Of a stretch of DNA of 64,000 nucleotides, positions 41,817 through 51,435 are shown piece after piece (position 1 is the stretch's first letter; each line of letters starts with the position of its first letter). Position numbers and translations under genes: made by a program. The stretch lies in contig NZ_OZ061318.1 of assembly GCF_964063345.1 (NCBI RefSeq), positions 620,001 to 684,000 of the forward strand, in the 5' to 3' direction. Source of the DNA: Pseudomonas lini (GTDB lineage: Bacteria; Pseudomonadota; Gammaproteobacteria; Pseudomonadales; Pseudomonadaceae). The notes under the pieces were generated by a model, which was given only the letters and a program-made list of their open reading frames with translations, ran no database searches and was not told the origin of the DNA.

Positions 41817-42866
41817 ATGATGGACGAGGCCAAACTCAATGATTTCATGGGCAAACTGGTAAACGACATGGGCGGCGCGGCGATGCTCGCCAACGTCATC
41901 CTCGGCGAAGAACTTGGCTTGTACCGGGCCATGGCCGACAGCCAGCCAGTTACCCCCGAAGCACTCGCCGAGAAAACCGGCTGCAACACCCGTCTGCTGC
42001 GTGAATGGCTCAGCGCCCACGCCGCCTCCGGTTACATGGAACACCGCGACGGCCAGTTCCGCCTGCCCGAAGAGCAAGCTTTGGCGCTGGCGATCGAAGA
42101 TTCACCGGTCTATGTGGCCGGCGGTATCGGCGTGGTCGCATCGTTTTTCCATGACAAAGACAAACTGGTCAATGCCATGCGCGGCAACGGCGCCCTGCCC
42201 TGGGGCGATCACCATCCGTGCATGTTCAGCGGCACCGAGCGATTCTTCCGCCCAGGTTACAAGGCGCATCTGGTCAGCGAATGGCTGCCGGCCCTCGAGG
42301 GGGTAGTCGCCAAACTGGAAGCCGGCGCGAAAGTGGCGGACATCGGCTGCGGCCATGGCGCCTCGACCGTGATCATGGCCCAGGCGTTTCCGAATTCGCG
42401 GTTCGTCGGTTTCGATTACCACGCGCCTTCGGTCACCGTCGCCACCCAGCGCGCCGAAGAAGGTGGTGTGGAAGGCCGGGCGCGGTTCTTCCAGGGCACC
42501 GCCAAGAGCTATCCGGGCGACGACTATGACTTGGTCTGCTATTTCGACTGCCTGCACGATATGGGTGACCCGGTCGGCGCCGCAAAACATGCCTATGAAT
42601 CGCTCAAGCCCGACGGCTCGGTGCTGCTGGTAGAGCCCTTCGCCAACGACACGCTCGATGCCAACACCACCCCGGTGGGACGACTGTTCTACGCCGCCTC
42701 GACCTTTATCTGCACACCCAACTCATTGTCCCAGGAAGTCGGCCTCGGGCTCGGTGCCCAAGCGGGTGAGGCACGGTTGCGCAAGGTTTTTACCGAGGCC
42801 GGATTCACCCAGTTCCGGCGGGCCACGGAAACGCCGTTTAACCTGATACTGGAGGCGCGTAAGTAA
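41817..42866 (+). CDS. Class I SAM-dependent methyltransferase with N-terminal winged-helix domain
   Basis: 349 residues. Residues ~15-90 form a winged-helix-like dimerisation domain (LAEKTGCNTRLLREWLSAHA). The AdoMet motif I is 'KVADIGCGHGASTVIMAQAF' (about 176-195), with 'FQGTAKSYPGDDYDLVCYFD' beyond. The layout resembles the Rv2258c-like group. AGGAG lies five bases before ATG 41817. It is divergent from the MNIO operon and shares the putative operator, so it may belong to the same response. Substrate unknown. Confidence 0.85.
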   Translation: MMDEAKLNDFMGKLVNDMGGAAMLANVILGEELGLYRAMADSQPVTPEALAEKTGCNTRLLREWLSAHAASGYMEHRDGQFRLPEEQALALAIEDSPVYVAGGIGVVASFFHDKDKLVNAMRGNGALPWGDHHPCMFSGTERFFRPGYKAHLVSEWLPALEGVVAKLEAGAKVADIGCGHGASTVIMAQAFPNSRFVGFDYHAPSVTVATQRAEEGGVEGRARFFQGTAKSYPGDDYDLVCYFDCLHDMGDPVGAAKHAYESLKPDGSVLLVEPFANDTLDANTTPVGRLFYAASTFICTPNSLSQEVGLGLGAQAGEARLRKVFTEAGFTQFRRATETPFNLILEARK

Positions 42867-42889
42867 GGAGTGATCCCGCCAACCCATTC

Positions 42890-42980
42890 CTGTGGGAGCG
42901 GGCTTGCCCGCGAAGGGGCCGGTACAGTCAACATGGATGTCGCCTGACACACCGCCATCGCGGGCAAGCCCGCTCCCACA
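42890..42980. repeat. REPIN (GTGGGAGCGGGCTTGCCCGC type)
   Basis: Perfect outer arms TGTGGGAGCGGGCTTGCCCG and its complement at 42890-42980 with about 45 bp between. It separates the convergent methyltransferase and LysR genes. Confidence 0.9.
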
Positions 42981-42981
42981 C

Positions 42982-43881
42982 TTATTGCGTGGAGAGGCGC
43001 TCGCCAAGATTTTCAGCCTTGAGAATATCGAACAACGCTTGCGCCGCCGCCGACAGTTCATGTCCCGTCGTCAGCACCCCGATCGCCCGCTCCACCACCG
43101 GATCGCGCAGGGTAATGCAACGCGCGCCCAATTCGCGCATCTGCCCGGCACACAACGCCGGCACCGCGCTCACACCCAATCCGCTGGCCACCATCCGCCC
43201 GACTGTCGCCAATTGATGGCTTTCAAACTCCACCGGCAACTTCATGCCGCGTGCTTGCAAGTGCTCTTCGAGCATCACCCGCACCGTCGATGGTCGCTGC
43301 AAGGTAATGAACGGTTCCTTGAGCAAGGTCTGCCAATCAATGTCGTCCAGTTCCGCCAGCGGTGAATCGAGTGGCACCACCGCCACAAACCGGTCGATGT
43401 ACAACGGGGTAAATTCCAGCGACGAACTCTGGGTCGGTTCGAACGCCACGCCCAACTCCACCTGACGGTCGCGGACCATTTCCAGCACTTGCTCGTTGAT
43501 CACGTCGTTCACTGTGACGTTGACCTTGGGATAACGCGCGCGAAAGGTCTTGAGGATCGGCGGCAGCAAGTTGCCAGCAAACGACGGCATCGCCGCCAGG
43601 GTCACGCGGCCGCGCTGGAGGGTGAAGCGTTGGCGCAATTCATCCTCGGCATTGTCCCAGTCCGCGATCAACCGACGAGCCAGCGGCAGCAACGATTCGC
43701 CTTCGGCGGTCAGTGCGACGTTGCGGGTATTGCGCGTGAACAAGCGCCCGCCCAAGCCCTCCTCCAGCGCCTTGATGGTCAGGCTCAACGCCGACTGGGA
43801 CAGGTGCAGCCGCTCGCACGCCACGGCAAAACTCAAACTCTGGGCCACGGCCAGGAATGCGCGGATCTGTTTGACGGTCAT
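42982..43881 (-). CDS. dhcR: LysR-family regulator of the dhcAB locus (DhcR-like)
   Basis: 299 residues. The N-terminal helix-turn-helix 'LHLSQSALSLTIKALEEGLG' (about 25-44) is followed by a standard LysR effector domain. It is divergent from dhcA with a 280-bp region between, matching the recalled P. aeruginosa order dhcR-dhcA-dhcB-atoB, where the LysR protein activates carnitine breakdown at the dehydrocarnitine step. ATG 43881 with GGAGAC is chosen; an in-frame extension upstream has no homology pattern. The symbol rests on synteny. Confidence 0.75.
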   Translation of the reverse strand: MTVKQIRAFLAVAQSLSFAVACERLHLSQSALSLTIKALEEGLGGRLFTRNTRNVALTAEGESLLPLARRLIADWDNAEDELRQRFTLQRGRVTLAAMPSFAGNLLPPILKTFRARYPKVNVTVNDVINEQVLEMVRDRQVELGVAFEPTQSSSLEFTPLYIDRFVAVVPLDSPLAELDDIDWQTLLKEPFITLQRPSTVRVMLEEHLQARGMKLPVEFESHQLATVGRMVASGLGVSAVPALCAGQMRELGARCITLRDPVVERAIGVLTTGHELSAAAQALFDILKAENLGERLSTQ

Positions 43882-43942
43882 GACCACTGTCTCCAACGTA
43901 ACTTCAATGTCTGCGCGCGTTCGGCGAACCACCGCCGCTCAA

Positions 43943-44040
43943 TGTAGGAGCTGCCGAAGGCTGCGATCTTTTGATCTTGATCTCCGGCGCCCTTAAAGGT
44001 GCTGAAGATCAAAAAGATCGCAACCTTCGGCAGCTCCTAT
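43943..44040. repeat. GATCTTTTGATC-type REPIN-like palindrome
   Basis: Arms of about 35 bp (TGTAGGAGCTGCCGAAGGCT... and the complement ending CTTCGGCAGCTCCTA). It lies between divergent dhcR and dhcA, so it is likely to be in a promoter region and not a terminator. Confidence 0.75.
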
Positions 44041-44161
44041 GCATTAGTGAGTTTTATCTATCAATAAACCTTAAAAATCAACTTAACAAATAAATCCTCC
44101 GGCGAGACACTCCCTCCTCATCCGGCTAGCCAGCCGCCCACAAAGAATAAAAGAGGTGCAT

Positions 44162-44860
44162 ATGGCAGGGTTCGACAAGCGCGTGTATTCCTACGAGGAA
44201 GCGATGGCAGGTCTTGAAGACGGCATGACCGTAATCTCCGGCGGCTTCGGCCTGTGCGGGATTCCGGAAAACCTCATCGCCGAGATCCAGCACCGCGGCA
44301 CGCGTGATCTCACCGTGGTCTCCAACAATTGCGGCGTCGACGGTTTCGGCCTCGGTGTGCTGCTGGTAGACCGGCAGATCCGCAAGGTAGTGGCCTCCTA
44401 CGTCGGCGAAAACGCGCTGTTCGAGAAGCAACTGCTAAGCGGTGAAATCGAAGTCGACCTGACCCCTCAAGGCACCCTCGCCGAGAAAATGCGCGCAGGC
44501 GGTGCCGGCATCCCGGCGTTCTTCACCGCCACTGGCGTCGGCACTCCGGTGGCCGACGGCAAGGAAGTCCGCGAATTCAAGGGCCGCCAGTACCTGATGG
44601 AAGAGTCCATCACCGGTGACTTCGCCATCGTCAAAGGCTGGAAAGCCGACCACTTCGGTAACGTGGTTTATCGCCACACCGCCCAGAACTTCAACCCACT
44701 GGCCGCCACCGCCGGCAAGATCACCGTGGTCGAAGTCGAAGAAATCGTCGAACCCGGCGAGCTGGACCCGTCGCAGATCCATACCCCTGGCATCTACGTC
44801 GACCGGGTCATTTGCGGCACGTTCGAAAAGCGCATCGAACAGCGCACCGTGCGTAAGTGA
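44162..44860 (+). CDS. dhcA: 3-oxoacid/dehydrocarnitine CoA-transferase subunit A
   Basis: 232 residues. '[20 protein letters not shown]' and '[15 protein letters not shown]' are hallmarks of the alpha subunit of class I CoA-transferases. With subunit B it moves CoA from succinyl- or acetyl-CoA to acetoacetate or dehydrocarnitine. ATG 44162 has an AAGAGG site. It is followed 36 bp later by subunit B and then by a thiolase. Naming as dhcA rests on gene order; a general acetoacetate transferase (ScoA/AtoD) is possible. Confidence 0.85.
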   Translation: MAGFDKRVYSYEEAMAGLEDGMTVISGGFGLCGIPENLIAEIQHRGTRDLTVVSNNCGVDGFGLGVLLVDRQIRKVVASYVGENALFEKQLLSGEIEVDLTPQGTLAEKMRAGGAGIPAFFTATGVGTPVADGKEVREFKGRQYLMEESITGDFAIVKGWKADHFGNVVYRHTAQNFNPLAATAGKITVVEVEEIVEPGELDPSQIHTPGIYVDRVICGTFEKRIEQRTVRK

Positions 44861-44896
44861 TCCCCTGCCCCCGGACCGAATGAAGGAATAACAACA

Positions 44897-45562
44897 ATGG
44901 CACTTTCCCGCGAACAAATGGCTCAGCGCGTCGCCCGCGAAATGCAAGACGGCTACTACGTGAACCTCGGCATCGGCATCCCGACCCTGGTCGCCAACTA
45001 CATCCCTGAAGGCATGGAAGTCATGCTGCAATCGGAAAACGGCCTGCTCGGCATGGGCGCCTTTCCGACCGACGCCGAAGTCGACGCCGACATGATCAAC
45101 GCCGGCAAACAAACCGTGACCGCACGTATCGGCGCGTCGATTTTCTCGTCCGCCGAATCGTTCGCGATGATTCGCGGCGGCCACATCGACCTGACCGTGC
45201 TGGGCGCGTTTGAAGTGGACGTCGAAGGCAACATCGCTTCCTGGATGATCCCCGGCAAACTGGTCAAGGGCATGGGTGGCGCGATGGACCTGGTGGCCGG
45301 TGCGGACAACATCATCGTCACCATGACCCACGCCTCCAAGGACGGCGAGTCGAAACTGCTGTCGCGTTGCAGCCTGCCGCTGACCGGCGCCGGTTGCATC
45401 AAACGCGTGCTGACCGACCTGGCCTACATGGAGATCCAGGACGGTGCGTTCATTCTCAAAGAGCGCGCGCCGGGCGTCAGCGTCGAGGAAATCGTCGCCA
45501 AGACCGCTGGTAAACTGATCGTGCCTGACCACGTCCCGGAAATGCAGTTCGCTGCCCAGTGA
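44897..45562 (+). CDS. dhcB: 3-oxoacid/dehydrocarnitine CoA-transferase subunit B
   Basis: 221 residues. The catalytic Glu is in '[16 protein letters not shown]' (SENGLLG motif, about residues 42-57). '[20 protein letters not shown]' and '[20 protein letters not shown]' match the beta subunit of class I CoA-transferases. AAGGA lies eight bases before ATG 44897. The stop lies 11 bp before the thiolase start, so the three genes form an operon. Confidence 0.85.
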   Translation: MALSREQMAQRVAREMQDGYYVNLGIGIPTLVANYIPEGMEVMLQSENGLLGMGAFPTDAEVDADMINAGKQTVTARIGASIFSSAESFAMIRGGHIDLTVLGAFEVDVEGNIASWMIPGKLVKGMGGAMDLVAGADNIIVTMTHASKDGESKLLSRCSLPLTGAGCIKRVLTDLAYMEIQDGAFILKERAPGVSVEEIVAKTAGKLIVPDHVPEMQFAAQ

Positions 45563-45573
45563 GGAATTTTTCC

Positions 45574-46755
45574 ATGCAAGAAGTCGTGATTGTTGCCGCC
45601 ACTCGTACTGCCATCGGCAGCTTCCAGGGCTCGCTGGCGAATGTGTCCGCGGTTGACCTCGGTGCTGCGGTGATCCGCCAGTTGCTGGCGCAGACCGGCC
45701 TGGACCCCGCGCAAGTCGATGAAGTGATCATGGGCCAGGTGCTGACCGCTGGTGCCGGACAAAACCCGGCGCGTCAGGCCGCGATCAAGGCCGGCCTGCC
45801 CTTCGTCGTGCCGGCCATGACCCTGAACAAGGTCTGCGGCTCGGGCCTGAAAGCGCTGCATCTGGCGGCTCAGGCGATTCGCTGCGGCGATGCCGAAGTG
45901 ATCATCGCCGGCGGCCAGGAAAACATGAGCCTGTCCAATTACGTCATGCCGGGCGCCCGCACCGGTTTGCGCATGGGTCACGCGCAGATCGTCGACACGA
46001 TGATCAGCGACGGTTTGTGGGATGCGTTCAACGATTACCACATGGGCATCACCGCTGAGAATCTGGCTGAGAAATACAGCCTGCCCCGTGAGCAACAGGA
46101 CGCCTTTGCTGCCGCCTCGCAGCAGAAAGCCGTGGCCGCCATCGAAGCCGGGCGGTTTGCCGATGAGATCACGCCGATCCTGATCCCGCAGCGCAAGGGC
46201 GATCCGCTGTCCTTCGCCACCGATGAACAGCCTCGCGCCGGCACCACCGCCGACTCCCTGGGCAAACTGAAAGCGGCCTTCAAGAAGGACGGCTCGGTGA
46301 CTGCTGGCAACGCCTCTTCGCTGAACGACGGCGCCGCTGCGGTGATCCTGATGAGTGCGCAGAAAGCCAAGGCGCTGGGGCTGCCAGTGCTGGCGAAAAT
46401 CGCCGCTTATGCCAACGCGGGTGTCGACCCGGCGATCATGGGCATCGGCCCGGTGTCGGCCACTCGTCGTTGCCTGGACAAGGCCGGTTGGTCCATCGAT
46501 CAACTGGACCTGATCGAAGCCAACGAAGCCTTCGCCGCGCAATCTTTGGCCGTGGCCAAGGATCTGGAATGGGATCTGAACAAGGTCAACGTCAACGGCG
46601 GCGCCATTGCCCTGGGCCATCCGATCGGTGCCTCGGGTTGCCGGGTGCTGGTGACCTTGCTGCATGAAATGATCAAGCGTGACGCCAAAAAAGGCCTGGC
46701 CACCCTGTGCATTGGTGGTGGTCAAGGTGTGGCGTTGGCCATCGAGCGGGCGTAA
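45574..46755 (+). CDS. atoB: Acetyl-CoA C-acetyltransferase (thiolase)
   Basis: 393 residues, normal for biosynthetic/degradative thiolases. The acyl-accepting Cys88 is in '[14 protein letters not shown]', the catalytic His in '[18 protein letters not shown]' and the second Cys in '[11 protein letters not shown]'. It cleaves acetoacetyl-CoA to two acetyl-CoA, the step after the CoA-transferase. ATG 45574 has a GAGGAA site in the 11-bp gap after dhcB. A REPIN follows the stop at 46764 and may end the operon. Confidence 0.92.
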   Translation: MQEVVIVAATRTAIGSFQGSLANVSAVDLGAAVIRQLLAQTGLDPAQVDEVIMGQVLTAGAGQNPARQAAIKAGLPFVVPAMTLNKVCGSGLKALHLAAQAIRCGDAEVIIAGGQENMSLSNYVMPGARTGLRMGHAQIVDTMISDGLWDAFNDYHMGITAENLAEKYSLPREQQDAFAAASQQKAVAAIEAGRFADEITPILIPQRKGDPLSFATDEQPRAGTTADSLGKLKAAFKKDGSVTAGNASSLNDGAAAVILMSAQKAKALGLPVLAKIAAYANAGVDPAIMGIGPVSATRRCLDKAGWSIDQLDLIEANEAFAAQSLAVAKDLEWDLNKVNVNGGAIALGHPIGASGCRVLVTLLHEMIKRDAKKGLATLCIGGGQGVALAIERA

Positions 46756-46763
46756 TCCAACAC

Positions 46764-46894
46764 CCTGTGGCGAGGGGGCTTGCCCCCGTTGGGTTGCGCA
46801 GCGGCCCCAAAATCTCGGTATTTTTCGCAGATTTTGTGAGTGCTACGCACTCAAACGGGGCGATGCGGCGTTCCGACAAGCCCCCTCGCCACAG
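46764..46894. repeat. REPIN with internal GTGAGTGCTACGCACTC palindrome
   Basis: Left arm CCCTGTGGCGAGGGGGCTTG at 46764 and its complement ending TCGCCACAG at 46894. The right half also carries GCGATGCGGCGTTCCGACAA, as in the 35247 element. Located between convergent atoB and mntH. Confidence 0.85.
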
Positions 46895-46988
46895 TTGATC
46901 GGGGTTGATCACAAATTTTGTGATCGGCGCAGTTCCAATGTGGGAGCGAGCCTGCTCGCGAAGAGGCCCGACCAGACGCTCTCCCGAG

Positions 46989-48308
46989 TCAGGCCACAAA
47001 CTGCAGAATCAACCAGCTGTTCGCCCCGCTGATCACCACAAACAACCCCCACGCCAACCCCCGTGTCGGCAGTCGATTCACAAACGGCCCCATGAGTTTT
47101 TGATCGTTGGTCATGCGAATCAACGGATACAACGCGAACGGCAGTTGCAGGCTGAGTACCACCTGGCTCAACACCAACAGTTTGCCGATCGCCCCGTCGC
47201 CTATCAGCCAGACACCGATGAACGCCGGGATCAACGCCAGCCCGCGAGTGATCAACCGCCGTTGCCAGCAAGGCAGCCTCAGGTTCAGGTAGCCTTCCAT
47301 GATCACCTGGCCCGCAATGGTGCCGGTGAAGGTCGAGCTCTGTCCTGACGCCAGCAACGCCACGCCGAACAGCACACTGGCCAACGCTCCGCCTACCAAC
47401 GGGTCGAGCAAGTGATAGGCATCCTGAATGTCCACCACGTCGGTATGCCCGGTTTTGTAGAAGGCCGCCGCGGCGAGAATCAGGATCGCCGCGTTCACCA
47501 GCAGCGCCAAGGCCAGAGAGCCGATGGTGTCGATGCGCGCCAGTTTCACCGCGTCTTGCTTGCTGGCCAGATCCTTGCCGATCATCCGGGTCTGCACGAT
47601 CGAGGTGTGCAAATAGAGGTTATGCGGCATCACCGTGGCCCCGAGAATACCGATGGCCAGGTACAACGGCGCGGCATCACCAATAGCCGAAAGTGACGGT
47701 GTAAAACCACGGACGACGTCCGGCCAGTAAGGTTTGATCAGCAACAGCTCGACGAAGAAACACGCACCGATGGTGCCCACCAGCACCAGCATGATCGCCT
47801 CCAGCCGGCGAAAGCCACGGTTCTGCAGTGCCAATACCAGCAGCGTGTCGAACGCTGTCAGCGCGATGCCAAATGTCAGCGAACAGCCCAACAGCAAGTG
47901 GAACGCCAGCGCGCAGCCGAGTACTTCGGCGAGGTCGGTGGCGATGATCGAAATTTCCGCCAGCAACCATTGGGTCCGTGCGGTTCGCGTGCTGTAGCGT
48001 TCGCGGGACAGTTGCGCCAGGTCACGCCCGGTGGCAATGCCCAGACGCGAACACAAACACTGCACCACCATTCCCGCCAGGCTCGCCAGCAACACCACGA
48101 ACAACAGGCTGTAGCCAAACCGCGAACCGGCCTCGATGGCCGTGGCCCAATTGCCCGGGTCCATATAGCCGATGGACACCAGCAAACCGGGGCCGGCAAA
48201 GCGCAGGACGCGTTTGAAGAAAGACGCACTCGGGTCAACGGCAACAGTGCCGGCCACTTCCGGTGGGCAAAACGGCGCAGTGCCGACTTTGGGCAAACTG
48301 AATTTCAC
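46989..48308 (-). CDS. mntH: Nramp-family divalent metal (Mn/Fe) transporter
   Basis: 439 residues with about eleven membrane segments. The Nramp metal-binding motif 'DPGNWAT' (in 'SIGYMDPGNWATAIEAG', about 50-66) and 'MPHNLYLHTSIV' (TM6 partner motif) are present. It imports Mn2+ or Fe2+ with protons. GTG 48308 gives MKFSLPK, the usual Pseudomonas N-terminus; a TTG at 48323 is the alternative. No riboswitch or MntR site was recognised upstream. Confidence 0.9.
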   Translation of the reverse strand: MKFSLPKVGTAPFCPPEVAGTVAVDPSASFFKRVLRFAGPGLLVSIGYMDPGNWATAIEAGSRFGYSLLFVVLLASLAGMVVQCLCSRLGIATGRDLAQLSRERYSTRTARTQWLLAEISIIATDLAEVLGCALAFHLLLGCSLTFGIALTAFDTLLVLALQNRGFRRLEAIMLVLVGTIGACFFVELLLIKPYWPDVVRGFTPSLSAIGDAAPLYLAIGILGATVMPHNLYLHTSIVQTRMIGKDLASKQDAVKLARIDTIGSLALALLVNAAILILAAAAFYKTGHTDVVDIQDAYHLLDPLVGGALASVLFGVALLASGQSSTFTGTIAGQVIMEGYLNLRLPCWQRRLITRGLALIPAFIGVWLIGDGAIGKLLVLSQVVLSLQLPFALYPLIRMTNDQKLMGPFVNRLPTRGLAWGLFVVISGANSWLILQFVA

Positions 48309-48450
48309 GCAAACATCCGTCAACAGGTGGAAGCGCGCAGCTTAGACGTTTCGCGCCTTCCGGTGTAGACGCTGCAGCCGAACGCAGGCATCGCGAGCTC
48401 GACAGCTGCTACAACAAACGCAGGTTGCGGCAGCTGCTACAGAACGCGAT

Positions 48451-48490
48451 CCGTGGGATGATCGCCATCAAAGCGCGGATCATCCCACGG
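48451..48490 (+). promoter_or_regulatory. 13-bp perfect hairpin overlapping the ribosome-binding site
   Basis: CCGTGGGATGATC (48451-48463) and GATCATCCCACGG (48478-48490) pair perfectly across a 14-base loop. The GG of the GGAGAG ribosome-binding site is the last two bases of the stem, nine bases before ATG 48500. It can hide the site in mRNA or serve as a dimeric operator. Confidence 0.6.
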
Positions 48491-48499
48491 AGAGTTTGA

Positions 48500-49087
48500 A
48501 TGTCATTGTTGAGTAAAAAAGCCGTTGTCCTGCTGCTGGCGGCGGCTGCCAGCCTGGGCGCCATGAATGCGCAGGCGGCGAAGGCCACTGCCAGCGACAA
48601 AGCGCCGACCCAGAAAGTCTCGATGCTCGGCGGCAAGTTCAAATTCACCCTGCCCAAGGGGTTCATCGCCAACCCGCTGCCGGCCGGTGATGCGGCCACC
48701 GGCACTGCCGGGGCGACGGGCACGATGTATACCAACCAGACCACCAAAACCGTGGTTATCGCTGCTGAAAACACCCTCCCCGGCGGCGCCAACGTCAAGG
48801 ACAACGACGGTGAGTTCCTTGACGCCACCGTGTCCGCGTTCGCCACCGAGCAACGCAACGCCTTGCCGGATTTCAACAAAACCAGCGAAAAAAGCCTGAC
48901 CCAGAAAGGCACGGGTCTGGGCCTTCGGCAGATCGACAGCACCGCCACCCAGGGCGGCGGCATGACTCTCGACAGCACGCTGATGGCCGCTTCCGGCACG
49001 CGCATGGCCATCGTTCAGATCATTTCCCGCCCCAACGACAAAACCGGCCACGAAACGCTGGTGAAACAGATCGTCAGCGGCAAATAA
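48500..49087 (+). CDS. Exported hypothetical protein (possible DcrB-like fold)
   Basis: 195 residues. Signal peptide (LLSKKAVVLLLAAAASLGAM, cleavage near AQA-AK). The mature part is a soluble beta-rich domain (VSMLGGKFKFTLPKGFIANP; TMYTNQTTKTVVIAAENTLP; TRMAIVQIISRPNDK) that in length and pattern resembles periplasmic DcrB-like proteins. No catalytic motif is evident. The start is fixed by the signal peptide. The hairpin above partly covers the ribosome-binding site. Convergent with the hydrolase gene, 11 bp apart. Confidence 0.72.
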   Translation: MSLLSKKAVVLLLAAAASLGAMNAQAAKATASDKAPTQKVSMLGGKFKFTLPKGFIANPLPAGDAATGTAGATGTMYTNQTTKTVVIAAENTLPGGANVKDNDGEFLDATVSAFATEQRNALPDFNKTSEKSLTQKGTGLGLRQIDSTATQGGGMTLDSTLMAASGTRMAIVQIISRPNDKTGHETLVKQIVSGK

Positions 49088-49098
49088 ACCCGACCGAT

Positions 49099-49815
49099 TC
49101 AGGGATTGAGGCGCTGCAACCATGCGCGCAGATCCTGTATCTCGGTGGCGCTGATGCTGTGACCGACACCTGGATAGGCGTGAAATTCGGGCTTGAGTGA
49201 CAGGCGCTGCAACAGGCTGTCGGCATCAGTACCGTCGTTGTAGGGCAGGAGTGTGTCGGCGGTGCCATGACCGATGAAAATCGCCAGCTGCTGGCGTTTT
49301 TCATCCGGTTTGAGCTCGGATTCGAGCACCGGCAGAATTCGCCCGCTCAGTGCCGCCATTCCACCCACTACGTCGGGATGACGCAACGCGACCTCGTAGG
49401 ACATCATCGCGCCCTGGCTGAAACCCACCAGGAATACCTTGTCCGCTTCGGTGTGATATTTCTTCGCCGCTTGTGCGACAAAATCCCGCAGCACCTGACC
49501 GCTGGCCTTCAGGTCGTCCGTCTCGCCGTCATAGGCGCCCTCGCCCTTCTGGCGAAACCACTGGTAACTGCCCTCTTCCAGCGTCATCGGCGCCCGCACC
49601 GACAGGTAGTTGTACTGCGGCGGCAATTCATCCTTGATGTCGAACAGGTCCTGCTCATTACTGCCGTAGCCGTGCAGGAAAATCACCAAGGGTAGGTTGC
49701 GGGATTCAGCGTGGGCCTGCTCCAGGTACTTGAGCGGCAGATCGGTGTGCAGCGGGGCTTGAGCGTGGACGGCGGTGGACGCCAGGAGCGTGAGCAGAGC
49801 GAGTAACTTCAACAT
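49099..49815 (-). CDS. Secreted alpha/beta-hydrolase (carboxylesterase/phospholipase-like)
   Basis: 238 residues. Signal peptide MLKLLALLTLLASTAVHA, cleaved near HAQA. The oxyanion region is 'VIFLHGYGSNEQDLFDI', the nucleophile Ser is in 'VFLVGFSQGAMMSYEVA' (G-F-S-Q-G), the Asp in 'IGHGTADTLLPYND' and the His in 'AYPGVGHSIS'. This is the Est/YpfH-type carboxylesterase family, exported here. ATG 49815 is chosen for its signal peptide and the GGAAGG site; a longer frame runs through intergenic DNA. Confidence 0.85.
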   Translation of the reverse strand: MLKLLALLTLLASTAVHAQAPLHTDLPLKYLEQAHAESRNLPLVIFLHGYGSNEQDLFDIKDELPPQYNYLSVRAPMTLEEGSYQWFRQKGEGAYDGETDDLKASGQVLRDFVAQAAKKYHTEADKVFLVGFSQGAMMSYEVALRHPDVVGGMAALSGRILPVLESELKPDEKRQQLAIFIGHGTADTLLPYNDGTDADSLLQRLSLKPEFHAYPGVGHSISATEIQDLRAWLQRLNP

Positions 49816-50096
49816 AAACCTTCCTTCACAGCGCGCAGGATTCGGGGCAAAGCCTAACACTGTGAGGCGGTATGTCGATGATGACCCAGGCATCTTCGCC
49901 GCTTCGGGAGGCCGTCTTCGCGAGCAAGCCTGTTCCCACATGAAATCGCGGCCTGATAAGAAATCACAAAAAAGTGGCCACCGCGTCAACAGTGGACCTA
50001 CAAGATTTCGGGCGTGATCCGATTGAACAGTCGCGCTGGCGATGAAGCTTTTTTTGCGGCACATTGACCCTGCCAACCCATTCCCGGAAGAGAAGC

Positions 50097-50744
50097 ATGA
50101 TGCCCGCGTTGAACCTGATCCAGCATCATCCTGCCGAAGGACCTGGCGCCATTGCCAAATGGGCCCGAGCCCGTGGCATTACGCTGAACGTGTTTCGCGC
50201 CGACCTCGGCCAGTTGCCGCCGGTGAGTGCGACACCGGTGATCCTGTTGGGCGGGCCTTATGAATCCAATGCCGGGCCGACGTGGCTGGAAGCGGAGCGT
50301 CAGTGGTTGGCGGGTAGTCTGGATCAGGATGCGCCGGTGTTTGCGATTTGTCTGGGCGCGCAATTGCTGGCGCTGAGTCTGGGTGGCAATGTGCGGCGGA
50401 TGGCTTGCCCCGAAACTGGCTGGACGACCGTGACCTTTGCGGATGGCCAGAGGCTGAAGGTGCTGGAATGGCACGAAGACGCGATCGATCTACCGGCGGA
50501 GGCGCAATTGCTGGCCAGCAGTGACGTGTGTGAGCAGCAGATGTATCGCGTCGGGGCGACGCGGGTCGGGTTGCAGTTCCATCCGGAGTGGAATGCCGAA
50601 TCGGTGGCGACCCTCAATCAGCACTTTGCCGAGGAATCGCCGTTGCCTCGGGGGCCACAGGACAGCGCCGCCTATGCAGCGGTGTTTAGCTGGTTACAGG
50701 TGACGCTAGATGAGTGGTGGACCGCTTCATCAGTTAATCGCTGA
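50097..50744 (+). CDS. Class I glutamine amidotransferase-like protein
   Basis: 215 residues. The nucleophile Cys is in 'FAICLGAQLLALSLGGNVRR' and the His in 'LQFHPEWNAESV', the triad elements of GATase1 proteins acting alone (as in YfeJ or GMP-synthase-like members). Substrate unknown. Two adjacent ATG codons follow a GGAAGAG site. It is divergent from the hydrolase gene and followed by a REPIN. Confidence 0.83.
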   Translation: MMPALNLIQHHPAEGPGAIAKWARARGITLNVFRADLGQLPPVSATPVILLGGPYESNAGPTWLEAERQWLAGSLDQDAPVFAICLGAQLLALSLGGNVRRMACPETGWTTVTFADGQRLKVLEWHEDAIDLPAEAQLLASSDVCEQQMYRVGATRVGLQFHPEWNAESVATLNQHFAEESPLPRGPQDSAAYAAVFSWLQVTLDEWWTASSVNR

Positions 50745-50763
50745 ATCCGAGAATTGATGGACG

Positions 50764-50877
50764 TCTGTGGCGAGGGAGCTTGCTCCCGTTGGGCTGCGAA
50801 GCGGCCCCAAAATCTCTGATATATCAAAGACTTTGTGAGTGCTACGCACTCAAACGGGGGCGAGCCCCCTCGCCACA
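50764..50877. repeat. REPIN with internal GTGAGTGCTACGCACTC palindrome
   Basis: Left arm TCTGTGGCGAGGGAGCTTGC and right complement ending CCCTCGCCACA. It shares the central module GTGAGTGCTACGCACTCAAA with the element at 46764 and, inverted, with that at 36227. Confidence 0.85.
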
Positions 50878-50899
50878 TTTGATCACCTGTGCCTGAATG

Positions 50900-51334
50900 T
50901 CAGCATTCGCAACCAATGACCGCCGTAGCGGTGCGTGCAACCGCAACACTCAATTCAAACCCCTCATCCAGCCACCCCGTCACCCCGCCAATCATCTCCT
51001 TGACCGGGTAACCCAGCGCCGCCAATTTCACCGCGGCCTTGTTGGCGCCGTTGCAGTGGGGCCCTGCGCAATAGACCACGAACAGCGTGGATTTCGAATA
51101 ACCCGCCAAGCCGTCAGCCGTGATCAGCCGCCCCGGGATGTTGATCGCACCCGGCACATGTCCGCGTTCGAACGCCAATGGTCCGCGCACGTCGACCAGG
51201 ACAAAATCCACCTCGCCGGCCTGTTGGCTGCCATAGACGTCGGAACAATCGGTTTCGAAAGTCAGACGGTTGCTGAAATGCATCAGGGCAATGGCAGATG
51301 GGGCGGCGGGAATTTCGCGAACCAGGCTGGGCAT
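50900..51334 (-). CDS. Rhodanese-like sulfurtransferase
   Basis: 144 residues, one rhodanese domain. The active-site Cys lies in 'VVYCAGPHCNGANKAAVKLA' (about 96-115), preceded by 'FVLVDVRGPLAFERGHVPGA'. The C-terminus has 'GYPVKEMIGGVTGWLDEGFE'. Transfers sulfane sulfur; acceptor unknown. ATG 51334 with GGAG eight bases upstream. It is divergent from ftrA, whose homologues are commonly paired with rhodanese genes. Confidence 0.88.
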   Translation of the reverse strand: MPSLVREIPAAPSAIALMHFSNRLTFETDCSDVYGSQQAGEVDFVLVDVRGPLAFERGHVPGAINIPGRLITADGLAGYSKSTLFVVYCAGPHCNGANKAAVKLAALGYPVKEMIGGVTGWLDEGFELSVAVARTATAVIGCEC

Positions 51335-51435
51335 GGGCTGTACTCCAAAGTCTCGGTGGGTGTGGGAAGACTTTATCTGCCCCGCGCTTGCCGCTACAGT
51401 GGCGCACAAGACACTCACCGGGAATTTTCCGCCAA

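Noticed and set aside
44435..45532. A 365-residue antisense frame across the CoA-transferase genes
   Set aside because: Shadow of real genes on the other strand with codon bias of the opposite strand.
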